The notes: generated from the letters alone by a model not told the origin. A stretch of DNA of 64,000 nucleotides from Tillus elongatus (GCA_964006375.1 OZ023269.1:124001-188000); one strand, 5' to 3'; numbered from the stretch's first letter, positions 1-30,770 are shown. Numbers and translations are program-made.

Positions 1-1
1 G

Positions 2-15379
<15,378 letters not shown>

Positions 15380-15589
15380 TACCTTACTAATAATTTTATG
15401 TTTTGATGTTTTTGAGTTAGTTATTCTTTTATATTATATTACATTCCTGTTTACATATCCTTGTATTGTTCCCTGTTTTCTTGATGGATTAGGTTTATAA
15501 TATGTCAATTATTATATTGGATCTTCATAAAAGTATATAACTTATGTATTTGTATTCAGTAGAGGTGTATTTGGTTTTCTCTTTATACC

Positions 15590-15648
15590 AATAAAATATT
15601 TAGTTCAGTAGATGCTTTTCTCTTTCAATATTAATAAAATAGAATAAA
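15590..15648 (+). promoter_or_regulatory. clustered polyadenylation signals of the autophagy receptor gene
   Basis: Three AATAAA hexamers (15590-15595, 15633-15638, 15643-15648) lie 211-270 nt after the stop codon in AT-rich 3' UTR-like sequence, the expected place for the end of this transcript. Confidence 0.55.
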
Positions 15649-15659
15649 TCCTAATTAGA

Positions 15660-17170
15660 TGAGAATAGTTAAACGACTGTGAGAAAAGGAATGTTTCTAC
15701 GTTAAAGCAGATGAAGGTAAATAGGAGGTTGTGATTTTTGACAAAAAAGATTATAAAGATAGAATAATTAATGCAATACAGACAGGACCGTATAAAAAAC
15801 TAAATAAAAAACCCCTACCAAAAATGATTACTGATGTCAAAAATAGTTTAAAGAGTTGTCACAACCGTGTAACATAAGACTTAGGAAGAAGGTTACAAGT
15901 TACAAATCCAAAAGTTCCCAAACAATATTGTCTCCCAAAAATGAGTTTAAAAGCTTGCCTGTTAAAGAAAAAAGTTTTTCAGTGTCAAATTCACTTGAAT
16001 TCATTATTAAAGTTAAAGATGTTAAATTGGTTGAAGGCGAGGTTTTGATCTCATTTGATTGAGCGTCTTTGTGTCTTAGCGTGCCCACGAAACAAACGCT
16101 AATGTATTTCGAACAATTGTTAAAATTTCACAGCATAAGTGAAGAGGTTTGCAAAGAATATTCAACTTTAACAAACTTTTGTATAAAACAAAATATCTTT
16201 CAATTTAACAATGAGTTTTTTTAACAAACCCAAGGCACGACGATGGGCAACCCTCTCTCCATTCATTGCGGACCTTTTCATGAGTAGATTTCAAACGGGT
16301 TTGGTAAATGAAAGTGAGTATTTTCCTAGAGTACACTTTTGTTATGTGGACGACATTTTTGCAGTATATGCAAAGTAGATGATTTTATTAATAGAGCGAA
16401 CTGTTGATTTGATTCAATAGAAGTTTACAGTAAAGTTCCATTTCTAGATATTGTAGTTATTAAAAATAATGACTTGAATTCCATGTTCACAGGAAAGAAA
16501 TTACCACTCTAAATTACATTCCAAATGATTCCCATCATATGTTTACACAAAAAAAGGCCAGTTTAAATTTATTAGTAAATAGATTAATAAAATTTCCCGT
16601 AGGTAAGAGTAGATATAGTAGAGAATGAGAGTACATTAAGAACGTAGCTAAATATAATGGATATTCGGATTGCTTAGTGGAAAAATTCATTAATAGACAC
16701 AGAACAAAGAAAATGTTAGCGGAATCCACGACTTTAGGAAACATAAAATATAAAAAAAGTTTGTTTGCCTACCATTTGAACCGCATATCACAAGGGTTCT
16801 CGACAGCATTTTTAGCTAACTTTTTCGACAAATATAATTTTAAAAATTTATTAGGGAATACACAAGAAAGGATAAAGCCACTGAAATGTCGGGTATCTAT
16901 AAGATAGGTTGTTAAGATTGTAACCTTAAATATGTTGGGCAGACTAAAAGAACCATTGACACCAGATTGAGGGAACATCTGGCACAGCTGAGATACGGGA
17001 GAGTAGACAAGTCATGCATGGCACAGCATATTTGGGATAATAACCACCACAGATAAAGAAATCTGAAACTTATCAAAAATGTTAGACAACCAGCGAAGTT
17101 AGATGTGTACGAAAGTATTTATAATTATAAGGCAATAAAAACAAAAATTCCTTGAACGGAGCTCCGCCAT
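15660..17170 (+). pseudogene. Penelope-like element: RT and GIY-YIG endonuclease remnants
   Basis: Plus-strand blocks, in several frames, are VKADEG and KDYKDRIINAIQTGPY (start of the RT region), a MGNPLSPFIADLFM-like block (via a frameshift near 16240) and HFCYVDDIFAVYA with the catalytic YVDD. Next come VPFLDIVVIK and, at 16890-17040, a GIY-YIG-like segment (IYKIG...CNLKYVGQTKRTIDTRLREH). RT plus a C-terminal GIY-YIG domain is diagnostic of Penelope elements. It lies just downstream of the autophagy receptor gene and is broken by stops. Confidence 0.8.
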
Positions 17171-17411
17171 TGATTTATAGCCCTTTGTTTGCACTCTCCC
17201 TTTGATATAGAAGAGTTTCCGAAACTCAGCAGGTAAAGTTTTTGGGAAGTTCAAAAATGTCGTCCAGCAATTAAAATACAATACCCAGAAAATTTGCCTG
17301 AGATTTCGTCCCTCTGTATCGGTCTTTACCTAAGACGTAGTATAAAAGGTGATGTTTAGTTGTAAGTAGTTTCGAATTTTTCATCGTCTGGTGACGCTAA
17401 ATTTGTTAGTG
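17171..17411 (+). other. probable Penelope-like element 3' untranslated region
   Basis: Directly continues the Penelope remnant and includes a weak ...SPLCTLPL-like end of coding sequence. Its true end is hidden by the SINE fragment that follows. Confidence 0.4.
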
Positions 17412-17631
17412 AAACGGTGGCATTATGTTTGAGCAATTGAATGCCTGTACGTTCTGCCCTTCGGAGGGCGCGTAAAGCCGTCATTCCCGTGTCCATGCGA
17501 TGTTGCGCACATTAAAGACTCCTACGCTCCTTACAGAAAGGAAGAGGTTCGGCAACATTTCCAAGATAGTGAGGAAAACTGCTCCCTGGCGTCGGTGATT
17601 GGAATCAGTCGCGGAAATAGACCGACGTTAA
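17412..17631 (+). mobile_element. tRNA-derived SINE (family S), 5'-truncated
   Basis: The family body (CCCTTCGGAGGGCGCGTAAA) and tail (CGACGTTAAAGAAAAAAG) are present. The tRNA-like head is missing, so the copy could not use an internal pol III promoter. Confidence 0.75.
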
Positions 17632-17632
17632 A

Positions 17633-18423
17633 GAAAAAAGTCTGGACGCAAGAAGTGCGTTATGGAAGTGAATTCTCATAAAAATGTTTTTAATAAATAT
17701 GTCCCTTTAATGCATGCAGGCATCAATTTTGTCACCAGGATAACCTATATAGTAGAAAAAATGTACCATATTTTATCCAAATAACTTATTGTTTGAAACT
17801 GTACAAACATTTTCCGAAAATAAACTTAAAATGTTTCCGAGAAAACTCGTTTTCTAGCCGACGAACCTTAGGTTAATAGCAAATTAGGTTATTGAATTTT
17901 GAAGCATTTAATGAAAATTCGCTACCAAAACGCACTGACTGCGTCTCGATTTTTTTTACAAACATGCATCATATTTCTATGAAAAATGAAAAATGCAATA
18001 AGGAATGTTAAAAAAAAATGTAGGTAACAGCAACGACTTATGGGCCAGCCGATGATTGTCAAAATAATTTTATAGAATGCAGCTCAAGACACCCTATAGG
18101 TAAGGTATACAATTTTTTCTCGTATCTTGCGTAATAACAATTATATTGAGCTTAACTGTAGAAATGCGTCACCCTGTACATATATGTAAGCAGAAAGTAA
18201 ACCCAGATATGGATTCTAGGGGGACTAGTTTACGCTCATTTGAAGAAATCTTTTTAGAATCCAAAAGTCGCGGTCTCATTACCATTAGCAATTTTTTTCT
18301 ACGAAAATTAGCTAAAAATTATAGGCCGTTAAACCATAAACTTCACTAGAACTACTGCCAAAGCATCAGAAAAAGCCTCTATTTGAAATGAATTTTCTGA
18401 AAATATTTTAGTAAACTGAAGGG

Positions 18424-18514
<91 letters not shown>
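17633..18514 (+). repeat. H family element, long form, ending in a (TA)n array
   Basis: Begins with the terminal motif GTCTGGACGCAAGAAGTGCG near 17641 and continues through the 320-bp unit and its inverted terminus near 17930. The interior block with AAGACACCCTATA and CACCCTGTACATA and the CTGCCAAAGCATCAGA block follow. It runs into TA repeats at 18425-18514 instead of the usual left arm. Confidence 0.65.
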
Positions 18515-18516
<2 letters not shown>

Positions 18517-18688
18517 ACATTCCATTTAAATTAGCAAATTTGATGACTACTTCCGGTCTAACCGGAAGTTATGTGACCTTGCAAATATTTTAGAATAAAA
18601 GACAATTACGAATTGTGACCGCTGCCAAAATTTCAAAATTTATGATATCAGGTAACGTCAAACTTCTAATGCACGCCTATCGTGAAAA

Positions 18689-18766
<78 letters not shown>
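18515..18766. repeat. spacer between two (TA)n arrays, with a second TA array 18693-18766
   Basis: The spacer starts GGACATTCCATTTAAATTAG, resembling mariner-type ends seen elsewhere in the window (GGAACATCCTGTA at 33990). It carries a small inverted repeat ACTTCCGG/CCGGAAGT near 18550-18570. A poly-T run follows the second array. Possibly a MITE relic. Confidence 0.4.
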
Positions 18767-20525
<1,759 letters not shown>

Positions 20526-21300
20526 CTTTTTAATTCACCGGAAATAGTTAAAGTTTGAAGCATTCATGGGCGGAATCACCTAGACTTTTAGAGACATTTT
20601 AAGATATACTTACGTCCCGATACTAAAAGATTATTACCAAAGTTTTGACGTCTTTAAACTTCCATAAACATTTTAAGTTCACTATCAATACATGTTTATG
20701 TCATGAAACAGCAATAAAACACACCGACAATCACCAAACGTCATTTCCATACTCTCATTATTCGATCTATACATATGTAAAACTTAATACTATTTGAACA
20801 TGACATACAAATTCATCCTACCTACCTTGTTTTTTTTTTAGAAAAGAGTTATTGCAGGAAATAGAAAAGTTTTTAAGCTACTATGATCCATTACAAATAG
20901 GAGGGGTATTATTTTCCTCTTGATTTAATGTCATTTTAACTGCAGTTTGGGAGAAAATTATATCAGACCGCCTTTTCTATTTATAAGAACCAAGGAAGTT
21001 CAACATCGAAAAGGAGCTGCCTAATAAATAAGGATAGACATTTAATTCAAATTATTAACGTAATTCTCTGCCAATTTTTGTTGCAACTGTTGATTATTCT
21101 TTGTCTTGCATTTATTCACCTTCTCAGGTACCTACAACTTTAATAATAGACCTTAACATAATTTTCTATTTATTTTCCTCACTTTTATTAAGTGTGTAAC
21201 TTAGTTACCCAGGTTTGATATGGAGATGGAGGTTCTGGGTATGGCCATTTCACAGATCAAAAGACTAAACAACAGTGAGGTTCGATTTAATGTGTTTATT
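20526..21300. other. intergenic DNA, nothing firm
   Basis: No repeat family of the window is evident. A short exon-like stretch follows a poly-T/AG acceptor at 20841 (see rejected items). It lies in the region where the first exon(s) of the downstream gene should be. Confidence 0.4.
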
Positions 21301-21308
21301 ACATAATT

Positions 21309-21759
21309 TTAGTGAATTTTCTTTAAAAAAAATCACTAATGAGGAGACCCCGACTTGAATTTTGAAAATATTTCTGCAAATGAGCGTTAATTAGGCTCGC
21401 TAGAACATATATCCGGAGTCAGTTTCAATTTTTATATGTTTATAATATATATATATATATATATATCACACCGATAACTCAAAAAATAATGGGCCGATTT
21501 TGATTACATTTGATGCATACCTTCCTTTTGCAAGTGGCTTGGATAAGTTCGTTAGCCAGGAAAATCGGAAGAGGTTTTCCGGAAAAATTTTAAGTTTATA
21601 TTCGAAAAAAAATTTCAACTCAAAAAATAAAAAAGCTATGATAACCAAATTTTGTAGGTAGGTTTACGATATAAAAAGTAAACTATGCACCAAAATTTAG
21701 CTTCTATGTTACATGAAAATTCAGTACCATCACGCACTTGCTGCATCCAGGCTTTTTTT
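21309..21759 (-). repeat. H family element, complete short form
   Basis: The hairpin end is at 21309 (TTAGTGAATTTTC...AATCACTAAT). Then come the right arm, a short TA core near 21448-21467, the left arm (CACACCGATAACTCAAAAAA) and the terminal ACGCACTTGCTGCATCCAGG plus T-run. Both ends are present. Confidence 0.8.
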
Positions 21760-22186
21760 ATTGTTTTGTTAGGTTGTTTGTGCGAGTCCACAAAACATCT
21801 GACATCCTTGATATAAACATAAATTTGGCCACATTGGTGAATTCACGAGCTGTTTCAGACGAATTCGTTTCAGTCAAACTTTTACATCACAACTAAATGG
21901 TCAAAATTGTAGCATAATTAAAAATAAATTAAAATGACTTTAGAGGCTCACCTTATAAAATGTAAAGTATAACATATAAATACGACCCTTAATTTTCTTG
22001 TGCATGTTCCTTAGCTTTTTCATTCAATTCACTTTTAACGAGTGTTTTTGCTTTTTACATTAATAAACAATGATGTTTGTTTCATTTTTGAATGTTTTTT
22101 TCTGTTTTTACTTACGCTTCCTACATTAGAGCGTTAATTGCTGGCTTACCTACTTTATGTAACACCAACTAGTTTTGAAATATAAC
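21760..22186. other. intergenic DNA, nothing recognised
   Basis: AT-rich spacer between two H copies in opposite orientation. No supported feature. Confidence 0.5.
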
Positions 22187-22849
<663 letters not shown>

Positions 22850-23142
22850 TGCATAATTTTAGAGAAAATTATTTGTATGATATACATTAATTTGCCTCAA
22901 GCATCTTATGTTCAAGTTTTTTGTTGTTGTGTAAAATGGGTATCCTAAATATTTAAATAAATTTAGAAACAGGGACTTTTAGCCGAATACTTAACAAAAT
23001 GAATTAAAATTTATCTCCTTTTGTTTTGGTGATCTGACATTTCTGTAACAAAATTTAGGAAAACATTTATTTTTCAAAATCGATACCAATGAATATTAAT
23101 TATAGGAAATTTAGTACGTTGTAAAGTTACTGTCTCAATTAT
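22850..23142. other. intergenic DNA, nothing recognised
   Basis: About 290 bp of AT-rich DNA without a supported feature. Confidence 0.45.
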
Positions 23143-23400
23143 AAAAAAGTCTGGCCGCAGAAAGTGCGTTATGGTAGTGAATTTTCATAAAAATATTTCA
23201 AATCGCGGAAAATAACAAAATAGTTAGTTTTCGAAAATATAAATTTGTTTGAGAAAAAAATTTTTTGTGTGGAAAAACCCGTTTAATTGTGTTGGCTAAG
23301 GAATGCATCCAAGTTACCACCCCGAATGAACCAGTTTGTCTTGGAAAATTTTTGTATCTTAAAAAATAACAAAGGTATTTTGGTAAAAGTTTAAAGTAGT
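23143..23400 (+). repeat. H family 5'-end fragment
   Basis: Begins AAAAAAGTCTGGCCGCAGAA and the conserved GCGTTATGGTAGTGAATTTT, then diverges into long-form-like arm sequence (TTTTGTGTGGAAAAACCCG) without a microsatellite core or hairpin end. Confidence 0.6.
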
Positions 23401-23422
23401 TGCCTTTTTAAACTAATACATA

Positions 23423-23779
23423 AGAGTCTCAGTGGTTCAGGGGCAAGAACGCGTGCCTCTGAACCGAAGGGTACTGGGTTCGATCCCAGGGTACTCCTTT
23501 CACTTTTTCAGTACAAACTGTAACATTAACATCAACCGCGGTTCTGGCATTGTATTTGAGCAGGTTGAATGTCGGCACATTTCGCCCTTCGGAGGGGGCG
23601 TAAAGCCGTCGGTCCCGTGTCCATGCGATGTTGGGCACGTTAGAGATCCCTACCCTCCTTACAGAAAGGCAGTGGTTCGGCGAAATTTCCAGGATAGTGA
23701 GGTGAAACTGCTCCCTGGCGTCGGTGATTGGCCATAGTCGCGGAAGTAGATCGACGTTGAAGAAACAAAACACACACAC
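23423..23779 (+). mobile_element. tRNA-derived SINE (family S), full length with target duplication
   Basis: Head AGTGGTTCAGGGGCAAGAAC with B box GGGTTCGATCCCAG, GC-richer body, and tail AAGAAACAAAACACACACAC. A 12-bp duplication AACTAATACATA flanks it at 23411-23422 and 23780-23791. It closely matches the copy at 2233, suggesting recent spread. Confidence 0.88.
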
Positions 23780-23929
23780 AACTAATACATATACCAAATT
23801 TTAATTTTCTAGCTTTAAGGAAAATTGAGCTATTCGTATTTATTTATTTCTCCTTCAGGAGATCAAAAAAGAGCACACGATTGAAGGCTTGCGTATGATA
23901 ATTTTTTTTTATTAATTTCAATTTCGTGA

Positions 23930-24895
<966 letters not shown>

Positions 24896-24955
24896 TTTCA
24901 TTTTACCAACTCATAACTTCCTGAATCTCTTCATCAGATCCAAGTTACATGTTTA

Positions 24956-25258
24956 TTGATGATAAATGTACTTTGTCTTATCATGCTTAATATGCCATCG
25001 CAATATTTTTTCTCGGATTTTTCCTACATTGCATTCTCACTGATAAGGAGCTACTTGACGAATAGGGTACAGATAACTAAGGTAAGGGAGAAATACAATG
25101 CACCACAAATTGTTGACTGTGATGTACATCAGGGTACCGTACTTGGCTCCATTATTGTCTATATTTACTTAAATTGCCTATTTTTGCTGTCACCGCTGGG
25201 AGATGTAGTAGCCTTCGATGATACTGCTATAACTTACAAATCGGATTCATTTACAGGC
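24956..25258 (+). pseudogene. LINE reverse transcriptase fragment
   Basis: The plus-strand reading has SYIAFSLIRSYLTNRVQ followed by QGTVLGSIIVYIYLNCL, the RT motif usually written QGSVLGPLLF-x-LYIND, and VVAFDDTAITY, a changed Y/F-A-D-D motif. It is bounded closely on both sides by H elements in the same orientation. Confidence 0.65.
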
Positions 25259-25261
25259 TGG

Positions 25262-25895
25262 TTTGATGAAAATTTCTTCAAACGAGCGCAAACTAGGCCC
25301 CCTAGAATCCATAGCCGGGTTTACTTTCAGTTTTTATCTGCATATATACAAGAGGTGACGCATTTTAATATAATTGTTAATATACAAGATACGAGAAAAA
25401 CTTGTATACGTTAATTATAGTGTGTCCCAAGCTGCATCTTATAAAAATATTTTGACAATCACAGGCTGGTCCATAAGTCGTTGGTGATCCCTACAATTGT
25501 TTTTTCGAACACCCTTATATTATTGCATTTTTGCATTTTTTATTGAAATACGATGCATGTTTGTAAGAAAAGAGATTCGGGGCGCAGCAAGTGCGTTATG
25601 GTAGCGAATTTTCATTAAATGGTTCAAATTTGAATAGCTCAATTTGCTATTAACCTATAAGGTTCGTTGGCCAAGAAACCAATTTTTTCGGGAATATTTT
25701 AAGTTTACTTTTGTACATTTTCAAACAATAAAGTTATTTTGATGAAACATGGTACATTGTTTCTACTATATAGGTTATTTTTACTATATAGGTTATACCC
25801 GTAACTAAATTGATGACTGCTTGCATTAAAAAGACATATTGCTGTTCAAAGCATTTTTATAAAAATTCACTTCCATAACGCACTTGCTGCGTCCA
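25262..25895 (-). repeat. H family element, long form, truncated, no (TA)n core
   Basis: Right-arm-like TTTCTTCAAACGAGCGCAAACTAGG starts next to the RT fragment. The GGTGACGCATTTTAATATAA block, an internal terminus GGCGCAGCAAGTGCGTTATG near 25579, and the outer terminus ACGCACTTGCTGCGTCCAGA near 25885 follow. Confidence 0.65.
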
Positions 25896-26350
25896 GACTT
25901 TTTTTGGTTTATGTGCGATGTATTAATTTATTTGTGTGACTTTTTCGCGACTGAGAAGCAGATTTATTAAACACTGAATATGTTGGTGGTAAATGTGTTG
26001 AGATCCCAGGTACCGTACAGGTGATAGTGCCTCTCTGTGAGAATAATATTCTGTTTATCATGGGTTATATTGTTTAATTACATAAGTCATATTATTATAC
26101 ATACTTTGTAAAGTGATTAAAACATAAAATTTAGTATTAACATTTACTATCATCGGAACTAATACTCCCAAAATATGTGAACAGTTTATTTGTGCAAGTT
26201 GTCAAACAATTAATAACATTTATGATACATTTTATTCATTTGGAAGGTACAAAATAAATATTATTTGATTAAATGAAACTAACTGGGCAATCATTCCTTA
26301 AAATTTGGAACAATGCCTTAGTTTTAATTGACAGGTGAGAATTATAATGT
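25896..26350. other. intergenic DNA, nothing recognised
   Basis: AT-rich spacer of about 450 bp with no supported gene or repeat. Confidence 0.5.
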
Positions 26351-26351
26351 A

Positions 26352-26600
<249 letters not shown>

Positions 26601-26619
26601 GTTCAAAATTCAAACGTTC

Positions 26620-27020
26620 AACAAAAAGCCACTAAACAAAAATTACTGGCATTGCACAATCTGATCATATAACGTTAACATTGAATCAAAAACCAAAAAA
26701 GAAAGGAAAAAAAAAGTTAAAAGAGAAATTTAATCATAACAGATTTGAACCAATGCCTTTGCTTATGTGTCAGTGATGGTACCCCCAGCGCTACCGAAGT
26801 TCGGGAAACAAAATGTAATGACAGGCAGATAACGCATAATGGTCTCCAGTTATTTATTTGTAACATGTAAAGTCTTTAGAGGCACATTTTTTCAACTATT
26901 TTAACAAATGAGAAGACTAGCATAAATCAAGAACATTCTAATATAAATTTTTTGCAACATTTATAAATCATAAACCGCAGTATACCAATTTTCACGATTC
27001 AAATCACCAGTCTGATATTT
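26620..27020 (-). repeat. second SINE-like repeat family (T), copy 1
   Basis: About 400 bp are shared with 52375-52800. In reverse orientation a B-box-like ATTGGTTCAAATCTG is present near 26740, but the A-box side is badly decayed. It lies directly between two H fragments. Confidence 0.5.
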
Positions 27021-27028
27021 ACAGAAGA

Positions 27029-27327
27029 AAAATGATCTGGAATCAAATATTTTATTATAACTTTTTTTCTTGTAAGATAAAAATACAATTTTTTTGTGTA
27101 TAGTTTACTTTTTATATCGTAAACCTACCTACTAAATTTGGTTACCATACCTTTTTTATTTTTTGATAAGAATATTTTTCGAAAGAAAACTCAAAATTTT
27201 CCCAAGAAGCCTGGTCCGATTTTCCTGGCTAACGAACTTGTCCAAGCCACTTACAAAAGGAAGGTACATACCAAATTTGATTAAAATCCGCCCATTATTT
27301 TTTGAGTTATGGGTGTGATACACACAC

Positions 27328-27411
<84 letters not shown>
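27029..27411 (+). repeat. H family element, 5'-truncated, with (AC)n and (TA)n
   Basis: Begins at AAATGATCTGGAATCAAATA inside the left arm. It continues to TTTTTGAGTTATGGGTGTGA, a short AC/ATAC run and TA repeats at 27337-27411. No right arm follows. Confidence 0.7.
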
Positions 27412-27414
<3 letters not shown>

Positions 27415-27474
27415 ATAATTTGTCTATTTGTATGGCTTTTATTAAGTTTTGTTTAAATGTTTGTACTTGGATTT

Positions 27475-27477
<3 letters not shown>

Positions 27478-27557
<80 letters not shown>
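27478..27557. repeat. (TA)n microsatellite with (TG)n end
   Basis: About 80 bp of TA and then GTGTGTGTGT, separated from the preceding array by 66 bp of unique-looking DNA. Confidence 0.95.
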
Positions 27558-27560
<3 letters not shown>

Positions 27561-27576
27561 GTGTGTGTGTATATGT

Positions 27577-28130
27577 GACGCAGCGAAGAATAGCGCAAAG
27601 TGCCATCTTTTCTTTTGTGACGGTTCTAGGCTTCCATGTAACTCAATGCACGTCGTGGTATTAGCCAGGGGAGTAGTTGTTTTCGCTCGCTAGTTGTCTT
27701 CCTATAGCTTCCTTATTGCTGTACTGTGTGTGCGTGGAAGGTACTGTGGAAGCCCAGAACCGTTACATAACCAGAGATGGCGCTTTACGCTATTATCCGC
27801 TGCATCAGATGGCAGTGCCTGCCTTAGGGCCAATTTCTTACGAAGGGAAGGACGAAACTGGTCTGTGTGCCCTACTATACATCCAACCGCAAGTCCCGGA
27901 AAGACTGAAGTAATGGTGGCTAGCGAGTGATGTAGCTCAATGCCCGTCGTGATATTAGGAAGGAAAGTAGTTGTTTTCGCCCGCTAGTTTTCTTCCCACA
28001 GTTTCCGCCTGGCTATACTGTCTTTGCGTGGAAGCTGCGATGGAAGCTATGAACCGTCAGAAAACTTGAGATGGCGCTTTGTGCCGCTGCATCATATGGC
28101 ATTGCCTGCCTTGAGGCCGACGACTTGCTG
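27577..28130. repeat. ~292-bp tandem unit, two copies, preceded by an inverted partial copy
   Basis: Unit 1 starts GTAACTCAATGCACGTCGTG (27639) and unit 2 GTAGCTCAATGCCCGTCGTG (27931), roughly 80% alike where they overlap. The segment 27577-27640 (GCGCAAAGTGCCATC; GACGGTTCTAGGCTTCCATG) is the reverse complement of the later part of the unit. It is GC-richer than its surroundings. Overlapping ORFs are shadows. Confidence 0.75.

Positions 28131-28133
<3 letters not shown>

Positions 28134-28215
<82 letters not shown>
28134..28215. repeat. (TA)n microsatellite
   Basis: About 82 bp of pure TA repeat between the 292-bp tandem units and the outer inverted-repeat arm that starts at 28214. Confidence 0.95.
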
Positions 28216-28217
<2 letters not shown>

Positions 28218-28570
28218 GTCATCATTAAGTGCGCATCATACGGAAAATTTTCTTATTGCTTAATTTATGCAAATTTAGAGTTCAGGGAGAGTTTGTGCTT
28301 TGCAAATAATGCAAAATGACCTTGACATTTTTCTTTTATTAATCCTCAGTACCTGTCAAATTTGACATTTAAAAGATAAAATACAAAAAGTTGGGTTATT
28401 TTTCAAAACTTCAAAAAAAAGTCGAATACAACAGTTATCTATTTTTTAGTTTTCTACACACCTACCAAATTTAAACAACTTTGGACCAGCTTGAATTTTT
28501 TCATGTTCCCTTAACCTAAAAATTTTTTTGGCTCATTCGAATTTATCAAAATCCGAAAAGTCCCGTTAAG
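28214..28570 (+). repeat. left arm of a ~350-bp inverted repeat flanking a long H element
   Basis: Matches the reverse complement of 30430-30770 over about 350 bp at an estimated 70-80%. Shared blocks include AATTTAGAGTTCAGGGAGAG, TTTGTGCTTTGCAAATAATG and ACAAAAAGTTGGGTTATTTT. It encloses the H element 28640-30268. Confidence 0.7.
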
Positions 28571-28639
28571 ATGTAGTACACTTATCTCCTGGAGTGTTTT
28601 TTTTTCCAAAATCTTTTTACTTAGGGGTTTTCCAAAAAA

Positions 28640-30060
28640 AAAACTCTGGGCGCAGCAAGTGCGTTATGGTAGTGAATTTTCATAAAAATGTTTTTATTGC
28701 AAATATGTGTGTTTTCTTTTTTAAAAAGCAGGCATCAATTTTGGTTACCAGTATTACCTATCTAGTAAAAACAATGTGCCATGTTTCATAAAAATAACTT
28801 TATTGTGTGAAAATGTACAAAAATTTCCAAAAGTAAAGTTAAAGTGTTCCCGGAAAAACTCGTTGCTTGGTCAACTTTATAGGTTAATAGCAAATTAGGC
28901 TATTCAAATATGAAGCATTTGATCAAAATTCACTACCATAACGCACTTGCTGCATCCAAAATTTTTTTTCTTACAAACATGTATTATATTTCGATCGAAA
29001 ATGCAAAAATACAATAACATAAGGCTTGTTTGATTAAAAAAAAGCAGGCATCAAATTTGGTTACCAGTATAACCTATATAGTAAAAACAATGTGCCATGT
29101 TTCATCAAAATAACTTTATTGTTTGAAAACGTACAGAAATTTCCGAAAGTAAACTTAAAATGTAACCGAAAAATCCGTTTCTTGGTCAACTTTATAGGTT
29201 AATAGCAAATTGAGCTTTTCAAATATGAAGCATTTAATCAAAATTCGCTACCATAACGCACTTGCTGCGTCCAGAATTTTTTAACTTACAAACATGCATT
29301 ATATTTCGATGGAAAATGCAAAAACATAAGGCGTTTTCCACTAAAAAAATATTATTTGTATCACCAACGACTTATGGGCCACCCTGTGATGGTAGCAATA
29401 ATTTTTTAAGGTGTAGCTCAAGACACCGTATAATTAATGTATACAATATTTTTTCATATCTTGTATAATAACGGATATATTGAGCTTTATTGATTTTTTT
29501 AGGAAAATTCTACAAAAATTATATACCATTAAACGATAAATTCTATAGCTAAGGCTACTGCCAAGCATCAGAGAAAGGGTTTATTTGAAATGAATTTTCT
29601 GGAAATATTTTAGTAAAATGAAGGACGATGACGTTTGAAACTAAGACTTCAGGGTTTGTAAAACATTCTTCTTAAGACATTTTCTTTCCAGAGCCCGTAT
29701 TAGATTCAAGTTCTTTGCCTAAATGTTGCGAATTTTGACGTTTTAAATTGTCACTTTGACGTTTTGAGGAAAACCCCAATTTATTTTTCTTTAAATGCCC
29801 ATAACTTTTTTGTCTTTTGACCTACAAAGCTAAATTTTGGTAGGCACCTCACCTATAATGACGTAAACCAGCGTACCAAATTTAGTTGCCCTTACTTTGT
29901 TAATTCCGGAGATATAATTTTTTTTTGAAGGAAAACCCAAAATTTTCCGGGAAAACCTGGGCCGATTTTCCTGACTAACGAACTTATCCAAGCCATTTGC
30001 AAAAGGAAGGTATTCACCAAATTTAATCAAAATCGGCCCATTATTTTTTGAGTTATCGGT

Positions 30061-30137
<77 letters not shown>

Positions 30138-30268
30138 ATATAAAAATTGAAACTGACCCCGGATATGTGTTCTTGGGGGCCTAATTAGCGCTAATTTGAA
30201 GAAATTTTTTCAAAATTCAAAAGTCGGGATCTCCTCATTGGTGAATTTTTTTTAAGAAAATTCACTAA
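28640..30268 (+). repeat. H family element, complete long form with internal duplication
   Basis: Starts AAAAACTCTGGGCGCAGCAA and ends TTTAAGAAAATTCACTAA. In order it has the 320-bp unit (28644-28962), a second diverged copy of most of that unit (28963-29275) and the CACCCTGTGATGG/AAGACACCGTATA block. The CTGCCAAGCATCAGAG block, TTTGACGTTTTGAGG, the left arm, a (TA)n core at 30065-30134, the right arm and the hairpin follow. Colinear with 39600-40953 except for the extra unit. Confidence 0.85.
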
Positions 30269-30429
30269 AAATCAAATATGCAAAAAAAGTTATGTCATAC
30301 TTGATGCAAAGTTGCTCTAGTTTGAACATTTCACAACAAAATTTGCTGGACCCATTTTCATCGCAGTATGAAAAGGTATTTCAGTGAAGAGATGCCATTA
30401 GCCAATCTTATAAAATCCATTTGCCAACC

Positions 30430-30770
30430 GATAGACCTAAGGTTCTATAAACAAATACTTTTACGTTTAATAACAAAATCTAATTTTAACATGAAAAAAT
30501 TCAAGGTGGTCCCAATTTGTTGAAATTTGGTGGTTAGGTAGAAAAATAAAAAACAAATAACTTTTGTATTTAATATTTTTTGAAATTTTTAAAAATAACC
30601 CAACTTTTTGTATTTTCTTTTTTTAAATGCCGATTGATAAAAGTAAAACGTCAACGTCATTTTACATTATTTGAAAAGCACAAACTGTCCCTGGACTCTA
30701 AATTTGCGTAAATGACGCAATAACAACATTTTACATATGATGCGAACTTTAATGGTGACACTGTATATAA
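30430..30770 (-). repeat. right arm of the inverted repeat flanking the long H element
   Basis: Reverse-complement partner of 28214-28570, containing AACCCAACTTTTTGTATTTT and GCACAAACTGTCCCTGGACT. The pair spans about 2.55 kb in total. Confidence 0.7.

Noticed and set aside
20842..20905. Exon-like stretch after a poly-T/AG acceptor, reading KELLQEIEKFLSYYDPLQIG
   Set aside because: It looks codable and lies where an early exon of the downstream gene could be. However, the possible donor gives phase 0, while the next known exon needs phase 1, and no linking exon was found. Kept only as a lead for RNA-seq.
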